From positions 2,356,001-2,420,000 of the forward strand of contig OZ252295.1 of the NCBI GenBank assembly GCA_965250195.1: a DNA stretch of 64,000 nt, written 5' to 3'. The translations under genes and the position numbers were made by a program. The notes under the pieces were generated by a model. That model was not told where the DNA came from and made no database searches. It saw nothing but the letters and a program-made list of their open reading frames with translations. Source of the DNA: CAUZIR01 sp965250195 (lineage in GTDB: Bacteria > Chloroflexota > Dehalococcoidia > Lucifugimonadales > UBA2962). The number at the start of each line of letters is the position of its first letter. Positions within the stretch are counted from its first letter, which is position 1. Of the stretch, positions 58,896 through 64,000 are shown one piece after another.

Positions 58896-59207
58896 ATGCC
58901 AACGACAAGACTCACGAGCTGGCCCGCCGACAAACTCGACGGGATCCACGCGGCCAGGCGGTCCAAACGAGACGGCACCCGGGCGACCGGCAAGTACCGG
59001 AAGCGGGCGAACCGCGAGCGGCCCGAGTCCGTTCCGTCTGAAGTTGTGGAGCGCGCGGTGTCGGTCGGAGCGACCGGGCCTACGGGTCCAGCTGGTGCGC
59101 CCGGTGCCAGGGGTGCGCCGGGCCCCAAGGGTGTCGCTGGACCGAAGGGCGCAGCTGGGGTGAAGGGCCCCGCTGGGCCAGCCGGTAAGCCTGCCAAGGC
59201 CAAGTAG
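58896..59207 (+). CDS. Collagen-like phage protein
   Basis: 103 residues. A basic N-terminal part (residues 1-57) precedes 14 uninterrupted Gly-X-Y triplets (residues 58-99, e.g. GPTGPAGAPGAR) ending KPAKAK. Such repeats form trimeric triple helices in phage fibres. The basic N-terminus could anchor it to the capsid. The next gene starts 3 bases later. Confidence 0.85.
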   Translation: MPTTRLTSWPADKLDGIHAARRSKRDGTRATGKYRKRANRERPESVPSEVVERAVSVGATGPTGPAGAPGARGAPGPKGVAGPKGAAGVKGPAGPAGKPAKAK

Positions 59208-59210
59208 CGC

Positions 59211-59522
59211 ATGCGGCTAGAGCAGCACATCAATCGCTGGCGCGGCCTCTCCTCAGAGGTCAAACCGGAACTGGTATCCCTCGAGGGTGGCAAGCCTTCG
59301 AAGATACCGGCCGGGTCTCTCTTTACGGAGATCGACACGGGCAACCAGTACAGGTGGACAGGCCACGAATGGGTGCGCCAGGTCCAGACCATCGAGGCGC
59401 TACTCGGCGAGCTGATCGCTGGGAACGCGCGCATTGAAGGCGTGCTACGAGCCACCCACCGGGGCCATGAACAGCACCTGTGGGAGGACGAAGTAGAGAT
59501 CGAGGAATCGGGAGACTTTTAG
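59211..59522 (+). CDS. Small structural-region hypothetical protein
   Basis: 103 residues: a beta-rich first half with a phage-fibre-like segment (PAGSLFTEIDTGNQYRWTGHEWVRQ) and a helical C-terminus (TIEALLGELIAGNARIEGVL). The segment occurs in several phage minor structural proteins by recollection. May pair with the collagen-like protein. Confidence 0.6.
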   Translation: MRLEQHINRWRGLSSEVKPELVSLEGGKPSKIPAGSLFTEIDTGNQYRWTGHEWVRQVQTIEALLGELIAGNARIEGVLRATHRGHEQHLWEDEVEIEESGDF

Positions 59523-59555
59523 CCCGCTGACAACCAGGCGGCGAAAGAGGAGAAC

Positions 59556-60125
59556 ATGAGCAGAAAAACCGAGGAACAGCTGGACGCCCTAATCGCTGGG
59601 CAGGGACCGCTTGGCCTGGCCAGGTTGGCGCGCTACCACTCATCGGCCATCGCTACGGCGGCGGTCGCAGGGCTGGTGGTACGACCCACCACGGTGGCCG
59701 CCATCACCCTGTGGAATGGCGAGAACAAGGGCGGCCGGTCGATGGTGATGGACCGTGCGTTCTCGCACATGCTGGTTTCCTCGGCCGCCGAGGGTTACGG
59801 CGGCATGTGGTACTGCAACCACAAAGAGATGGACGAACCCGCCAACGACATCCTGACCCTGCGGGGTAGCGGTGACGGCCGAGTGGCCACCGGTGGCCCT
59901 GTCGTGGTGGACATTGGCGCGACCGTCTTGGATGACGGCTGGTTCCCCATTGGTGGGAACGCGCAGGCCGAGGCGGCCGGTGTGCTGCCGAGCGGTAACC
60001 TCGAGGGCGATTTCGGCGGCAAGATTGTCGTGCCACCCGGACACGGCATCTCGCTCCACGTCGTCACCTCCGTGGTCGCCGAGACCTACACCACCGGCGC
60101 AAGCTGGTGGCTGCTGGACCTCTAG
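59556..60125 (+). CDS. Putative structural (decoration-type) protein
   Basis: 189 residues; TVAAITLWNGENKGGRSMVMDRAFSHML and GKIVVPPGHGISLHVVTSVVAETYTTGASWW indicate a jelly-roll-like beta protein seen in phage head regions. GAGGAG upstream. Exact role unknown. Confidence 0.6.
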   Translation: MSRKTEEQLDALIAGQGPLGLARLARYHSSAIATAAVAGLVVRPTTVAAITLWNGENKGGRSMVMDRAFSHMLVSSAAEGYGGMWYCNHKEMDEPANDILTLRGSGDGRVATGGPVVVDIGATVLDDGWFPIGGNAQAEAAGVLPSGNLEGDFGGKIVVPPGHGISLHVVTSVVAETYTTGASWWLLDL

Positions 60126-60141
60126 GCGCTCAGGCGGTTCG

Positions 60142-60339
60142 GTGCCCTACGAAGGCCTCAAGGCCATCATCGACCAGGCGCGCGATGAAGCGCGCCAACA
60201 GGACACCGAACCGCCGAACGTCTGCCCGATCTCGGGCACGCTTCTAGACATCAACGGCCGGGGCGTTCGCAACTGCCCCGACGGGGACTACCGCTGGGAC
60301 GGTGGGCCCAAGGAACAACCTAGCGACTTTTCGACTTAG
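60142..60339 (+). CDS. Small conserved-type phage protein
   Basis: 65 residues from GTG 60142. PYEGLKAIIDQARDEARQQ helix then CPISGTLLDINGRGVRNCPDGDYRW, a degenerate zinc-ribbon-like pair of Cys. The pattern is familiar from small genes in phage head regions; function unknown. Confidence 0.6.
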   Translation: MPYEGLKAIIDQARDEARQQDTEPPNVCPISGTLLDINGRGVRNCPDGDYRWDGGPKEQPSDFST

Positions 60340-60369
60340 TACGCCGGTAGAAAGCAACCCGGGGGCATA

Positions 60370-61434
60370 GTGGGAAACTGGTACTGCAGTCGCGGCGCGG
60401 TCAAGCGCGCGGCGAACATAAACGGTGCCGGCCGAGACGCGGAAGTTGACCGCGCAATCGAGTCGGCTGCTCGCGGCATCGACCGAATGATGCGGCGATT
60501 CTTTTTGCCCAAGACCGAGACCCGGCTCTACCCCTGGCCACAGCACCAGCTAGGCGGCTCCCGCTCCACCTACCTCTGGCTGGACGCCGATCTGCTGTCG
60601 GTCTCGACCCTCCAGGCCAAGGCCCAGGACGGCACCCCCAGCACCATCGCGTCGACCGACTACTTCACCGAGCCCGCGAACTCTGACCGCTTCGACCGCA
60701 TCGAGATCGACCGGTCGTCGAGTGCGGCGTTCGAATCCGGCGACACCCCCCAGCGGTCCATATCGGTCGCCGGGGTCTTCGGCTACGGCCAGGACACCCG
60801 AGCAGCTGGCACCGTGGCGTCGGGCCTGGCCTCCTCCTCGAGCGCCACGGAGTTCGTCTGCAGCGACGGGTCGAAGATCGACGTCGGGCACACCATCCTG
60901 ATCGACAGCGAGCGCATCTTCGTGACCGAGAAGGAGAGCGCGGCGAACGGGTCGATCCTCATGGACGGTGCCATCACCGCTGCGAAGTCCGACAACTCCC
61001 TCACGATTGACACCGGTCACGGCCTGGTGGTGGGGGAGGTGGTGCTGCTGGACTCCGAGCAGATCCTGGTGGAGTCCGTCACGGGGGCAACCACCATAGG
61101 AGTACTGCGGGCCTACAACGGCAGTACCCTGGCGGCCCACGTGGACGATACCCCAGTCCACGTCTACCGCACCCTCACGATCGAGCGGGGCGCGAACGGA
61201 TCCACGGCCGCCACACACGCCAACGCGGCAGCCATCACGCGGTACGAGCCCGACTTCGAGATCGTGCAACTAAACCTGGCGGAGGCCATCGCGATCCTGG
61301 GCAGCCAGTCCAGCGGGTGGAGCGGCACCACCGGCCGAGGCGAAGGCGCCAGGGAGCGGGAAGAGGGTGGGCTGATCGGCTTCCGCAAGCAAGTCAGGGC
61401 CCGGCTCCAGCGCGTCCGGATCGCCGCGATATGA
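60370..61434 (+). CDS. Head-tail connector (gp6-like) with inserted repeat domains
   Basis: 354 residues, GTG start, GGGGGC upstream. N-terminal helices (VKRAANINGAGRDAEVDRAIESAARGIDRMMRRFF) and the C-terminal tail match gp6-like connectors, normally about 100-200 residues. The middle holds two similar units: VGHTILIDSERIFVTEK / VGEVVLLDSEQILVESV and YNGSTLAAHVDDTPV / GANGSTAATHANAAAI, suggesting duplicated insertion domains exposed on the neck. Confidence 0.8.
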   Translation: MGNWYCSRGAVKRAANINGAGRDAEVDRAIESAARGIDRMMRRFFLPKTETRLYPWPQHQLGGSRSTYLWLDADLLSVSTLQAKAQDGTPSTIASTDYFTEPANSDRFDRIEIDRSSSAAFESGDTPQRSISVAGVFGYGQDTRAAGTVASGLASSSSATEFVCSDGSKIDVGHTILIDSERIFVTEKESAANGSILMDGAITAAKSDNSLTIDTGHGLVVGEVVLLDSEQILVESVTGATTIGVLRAYNGSTLAAHVDDTPVHVYRTLTIERGANGSTAATHANAAAITRYEPDFEIVQLNLAEAIAILGSQSSGWSGTTGRGEGAREREEGGLIGFRKQVRARLQRVRIAAI

Positions 61435-61862
61435 AAAAGAACGGCATCGGCGTCGAGTTTCGCGGCCCGCTCTTCACGCTGCCGGATCGGATCGTGCAGA
61501 AGTACGGCGGCCGAATGGTCCAGAAGGTGATGGAGGCGGGCGAGCAGCGCCTAGACGCCACCCTGCAGATCAGGCCGAAGGGTGTGTACCTGTCCGTGGG
61601 TGAGGCAGCGCCAGGCCGGGCCTCGAAAGGCAACTACCGCCGCAACATCCATGGGCGTCGTAACGGGCTGCACGCCGAGATAAACGACGGCGGGGTCGTG
61701 TACGGGCCGTGGCTGGAGAAGGGCGCCGGCAGGGGCATCACTCGCTTCCGAGGCTACGCCAGCTTCAGGCGCGTCCGTGACTGGCTCGATAAGAACCGCC
61801 CGAAGATTATCCGACCCGTCGTGATGGACCTCGTGCGGGAACTGGGAGGGCGTCCTGTCTGA
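61431..61862 (+). CDS. Tail completion/neck protein (HK97 gp10-like)
   Basis: 143 residues from ATG 61431 overlapping the connector stop. Basic protein with KVMEAGEQRLDATLQ, TGNYRR-like GNYRRNIHGRR and YGPWLEKG, the pattern of HK97 gp10-type neck proteins. Next gene overlaps by one base. Confidence 0.75.
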   Translation: MKKNGIGVEFRGPLFTLPDRIVQKYGGRMVQKVMEAGEQRLDATLQIRPKGVYLSVGEAAPGRASKGNYRRNIHGRRNGLHAEINDGGVVYGPWLEKGAGRGITRFRGYASFRRVRDWLDKNRPKIIRPVVMDLVRELGGRPV

Positions 61863-62314
61863 TGGCATTCGACATCTCCACGACCCTCGAGACCATCGAG
61901 AGCTACCTGTCGGCCAGTGGCCACGTTGGCGCCGCCCAGGTGGGGGAGCCGAAGCATGCTCCGTCCGAGGCGCTGTTCGCGGCGATCTACATGACGGGCG
62001 TCAGCGTGGTCTCGACCACGCTGAACAAGACGATCGAGGTCCACACCATAACGATCCGGCTGTACGCCGACGGCCTGGCGGATCCAGCGTCGGTGTCGGA
62101 GCTGGCGCTCGCCCAGGCGGTCAGCCAGATTACCGGGGACCTGCTGGGGGAGTTCGACCTGGGCGCCACCATTCGGAACGTGGACGTGGCGGGCCAGTAC
62201 GGGGGCAACGTCTCGACCCAGTGGGGGTACGTGGACGTGGCGAAAGAGATCTTCAGGGTGGCGGACATCACGCTGCCCCTAATCGTGGACGACTCTGCGA
62301 CATTCGCGCCATAA
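61862..62314 (+). CDS. Tail terminator protein (putative)
   Basis: 150 residues. FDISTTLETIESYLSASGHVGAAQVGEPKHAP and IRLYADGLADPASVSELALAQ..ITGDLLGEFDLG fit minor tail/terminator proteins of long-tailed phages. Position between neck and tail-tube genes supports this. Confidence 0.75.
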   Translation: MAFDISTTLETIESYLSASGHVGAAQVGEPKHAPSEALFAAIYMTGVSVVSTTLNKTIEVHTITIRLYADGLADPASVSELALAQAVSQITGDLLGEFDLGATIRNVDVAGQYGGNVSTQWGYVDVAKEIFRVADITLPLIVDDSATFAP

Positions 62315-62326
62315 GAGGAGACGACG

Positions 62327-62602
62327 GTGGCTAACACGACGAAGAAGTACCGGGTGCTGAACCCCCGGGATATCGAGAAGGGCGTCCCGATCCTGTCCCT
62401 GGGGATCATCAAGGAGCAGGTCACGAAGATGCAGAAGGTGGACGGCGAGATGGTGCCGCTGCTGGATGACGCCGGCGCGGAAGTCCTGGTCGAGGTCCAG
62501 CGTTCGGTGGTGGAGGCCTACGAGGGCGACGAGCTGGTGCCCCCGATCCCCGCTGCCGACGCCCGTGACCTCGTGGATAAAGGGTTCTTGGAGGCGGTTT
62601 AA
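62327..62602 (+). CDS. Small hypothetical tail-region protein
   Basis: 91 residues, GTG start after AGAGGAG. Mixed alpha/beta, ends VDKGFLEAV. No family recognised; overlaps the first tail-tube gene start. Confidence 0.55.
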   Translation: MANTTKKYRVLNPRDIEKGVPILSLGIIKEQVTKMQKVDGEMVPLLDDAGAEVLVEVQRSVVEAYEGDELVPPIPAADARDLVDKGFLEAV

Positions 62603-63345
62603 TGAGCAAAGAAGGCGGACTCGGCCAGCAGTTTTACATGCACGGGCTCGACATATCGGGCGACGTGGCCACGATAGACGAGGCGTCATCGCCTCGGCCG
62701 ATGGAACTGGCGAACGGCATCAACTCGAGCGCCCAAGAGCGGATCCTCCTGCGCTCAGACGGACGCATAGCCTTCACCACGTTCTTCAACGACGCGGCCG
62801 GCCAGGCGCACGGCGAACTGTCCGCTCTGCCCAGGACCGACGCCATCGTGCTGTGGCTCACTGGCGGCGCCGTAGACGACCCCGCAGCGGGTCTGGTGGC
62901 GAAGCAGGTCGGGTACGACCCGACCCACGGCCAGGATGGCTCCCTGCGGCTCTCCGTCGAATGCCTGGGCGCGAACGGATCGCCCCTCGAGTGGGGGGAA
63001 ATGCTGACCTCCGGGCTCGACACCTTCTCGTCGGCGAGCGCCAGTTCCTCGAGGGACGACGGGGCCTCGACCTCGAAGGGCGCCCGGGCCTACCTGGCAA
63101 TCGATGACATCGACAGCGGAACCCCCACGGTGGTGCTACAGGACTCGGCCAACGACTCCTCTTGGGCGACGCTCATATCCTTCACGGCTGTGGCGGACGG
63201 CGCCGAGCCGGTAGCCGAGCGCAAGACCGTCACGGGGACGGTGGACCGGTACCTGAGACTCAATGTCACGGGGACCTTCTCCAATCTCGACTGCGCCGTC
63301 ATGGTGCAGCGGGGCACGGCCGAGGACGACGTGGACCTCTCGTGA
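62602..63345 (+). CDS. Tail tube protein paralog 1
   Basis: 247 residues. Shares with the last gene of the window the series GLG.., SPRPMELANGINSSAQERILLRSDG and FNDAAGQAH (compare TPRGVQDSTGVDSSGAERILLLADF and FNDASQQSF). Extra C-terminal beta domain (residues 150-247; WATLISFTAVADGAEPV, LRLNVTGTFSN) may decorate the tube surface. Confidence 0.75.
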   Translation: MSKEGGLGQQFYMHGLDISGDVATIDEASSPRPMELANGINSSAQERILLRSDGRIAFTTFFNDAAGQAHGELSALPRTDAIVLWLTGGAVDDPAAGLVAKQVGYDPTHGQDGSLRLSVECLGANGSPLEWGEMLTSGLDTFSSASASSSRDDGASTSKGARAYLAIDDIDSGTPTVVLQDSANDSSWATLISFTAVADGAEPVAERKTVTGTVDRYLRLNVTGTFSNLDCAVMVQRGTAEDDVDLS

Positions 63346-63746
63346 TGGCCAGGGACGCGACGAAGGACACGCACCACCGGGCCGCGATGCCGACCGCCAC
63401 ACATCGGCGCATGGCGGGTTGCCGGGAGGTGGAGTGCGAGAAGTGGCTCAAGGGCTGGAAGACCACGGTGGACGAGCGCACGGACCTGGGAAAGCGCCAG
63501 GCCGCGTACATCCGCCACGACTCCGGCCGGCGGTTTATCGAGACGAAGGAGGGCGAGCACACCATGTTCGTCTTCTATCCAGAGCAGAACTGCTTCAGCA
63601 CCCACCTCGTGCTGCTGGAGCGGGACCCGCTCTTCTCGGTGCAGCGCGGCCTGGCCGCGTCGCCCAGGTCGCTCAACGGCGAGGATTGGAAATACGACTT
63701 CAACGAGGAACGTGAAGGCTACAAGCAAAGCAGGAGGGTTTTTTAA
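63345..63746 (+). CDS. Hypothetical protein between tail-tube paralogs
   Basis: 133 residues from ATG 63345 (TGATG coupling). Basic N-terminus, then KWLKGWKTTVDERTDLGKRQAAYIRHDSGRRF and FVFYPEQNCFSTH. Looks like a small alpha/beta phage protein; function unknown. Confidence 0.6.
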   Translation: MARDATKDTHHRAAMPTATHRRMAGCREVECEKWLKGWKTTVDERTDLGKRQAAYIRHDSGRRFIETKEGEHTMFVFYPEQNCFSTHLVLLERDPLFSVQRGLAASPRSLNGEDWKYDFNEEREGYKQSRRVF

Positions 63747-64000
63747 ATGGCCAAGGAATCAGGACTAGGTCTAACAGTCGCGGTCGATGAGTCGGGCGGC
63801 ACCGCCCGGTCGATCGAGAACGACATCACGAACTTGGACTTCAGCACCCCCCGTGGCGTGCAGGACTCCACGGGCGTCGATAGCTCAGGCGCGGAGAGGA
63901 TTCTGTTGCTGGCCGACTTCTCGGTCACGCTGAACGGCATCTTCAACGACGCCAGCCAGCAGTCGTTCGACGTGTTCAAGACCGTGCCCTCGACCAGCGC
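63747..64000 (+). CDS. Tail tube protein paralog 2 (truncated by window edge)
   Basis: First 84 residues visible, ATG one base after the previous stop, with AGGAGG upstream. Homologous to residues 1-80 of the gene at 62602. This second copy is the better candidate for the main tube subunit. The rest lies outside the window. Confidence 0.75.
   Translation, partial: MAKESGLGLTVAVDESGGTARSIENDITNLDFSTPRGVQDSTGVDSSGAERILLLADFSVTLNGIFNDASQQSFDVFKTVPSTS

Larger units (their letters stand above)
35843..64000. mobile_element. HK97-type prophage (right end outside window)
   Basis: Integration module, lysogeny operon, early DNA-metabolism operon, terminase, portal, protease, capsid, connector and tail genes occur in standard temperate siphovirus order. 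Gene density is very high with many 4-base overlaps. Nothing in the visible head and packaging genes is broken, so the phage may be intact. Tape measure, tail tip, lysis genes and attR are beyond base 64000. Confidence 0.93.

Noticed and set aside
1..64000. CRISPR arrays, rRNA genes, IS elements with transposase
   Set aside because: None seen; no regular spacer-repeat arrays, no rRNA signature and no DDE transposase in any frame.

Overview
The window is GC-rich, compact bacterial chromosome with a large prophage on the right. Family-level features (a tmRNA whose tag ends in LALAA, an NfeD/stomatin pair, several class III aminotransferases, zinc alcohol dehydrogenases, D-2-hydroxyacid dehydrogenases, abundant GTG/TTG starts) would fit a Chloroflexota (Dehalococcoidia/SAR202-like) genome. 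That placement is an inference from protein style, not from a marker gene, and is only moderately secure.

Left edge (1-4301): the 3' end of a putative ParB-like gene, a small Cys-containing protein, a small serine recombinase and a large serine recombinase form a same-strand, overlapping gene string that looks like the end of an integrated element. Converging on it is a 463-residue protein of unknown family with a plausible PD-(D/E)xK nuclease core. The tmRNA gene (ssrA, minus strand, 4434-4788) follows with a clear terminator and promoter.

Host region (4800-35842): cupredoxin lipoprotein, dnaN, a small secreted repeat protein, a dipeptidase/gamma-glutamyltransferase pair, a NYN-OST-HTH RNA-related protein, two alcohol dehydrogenases flanking an EthD protein, a PlsY-like protein, a catabolic-looking cluster (two D-2-hydroxyacid dehydrogenases, a SAF-domain oxidoreductase, two tandem class III aminotransferases), nfeD plus stomatin, uvrC, a Xer recombinase, lgt, recJ, fabF, a frameshifted mtaB, a metallo-beta-lactamase-fold protein with a degraded metal site, a glutamate-semialdehyde-aminomutase-like enzyme, pepA and tRNA-His(GTG). 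Several enzymes lack canonical active-site residues, and a dispersed intergenic repeat supplies the ribosome-binding region of two unrelated genes.

Prophage (about 35843 to beyond 64000): an HK97-type tailed phage, probably siphovirus-like, adjoining the 3' end of tRNA-His. A leftward lysogeny operon encodes an XRE repressor, an ImmA/IrrE-like protein, a lipoprotein, a tyrosine integrase and a proteasome-like Ntn hydrolase. A rightward early operon starts at a strong promoter that appears to give a leaderless mRNA, and runs through an excisionase-like protein, a recombination gene, HNH, a replication initiator carrying iterons inside its own coding sequence (lambda-O-like origin), VRR-NUC nuclease, a PolX-like nucleotidyltransferase, a PP-loop/PAPS-reductase-like enzyme and many small zinc-ribbon proteins. 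The late region gives terminase small and large subunits, a portal-MuF-zinc finger fusion, prohead protease, major capsid, decoration/collagen-like proteins, connector, tail completion, tail terminator and two tail-tube paralogs; the window ends inside the second. The right attachment site, tape measure, tail tip and lysis genes lie outside.
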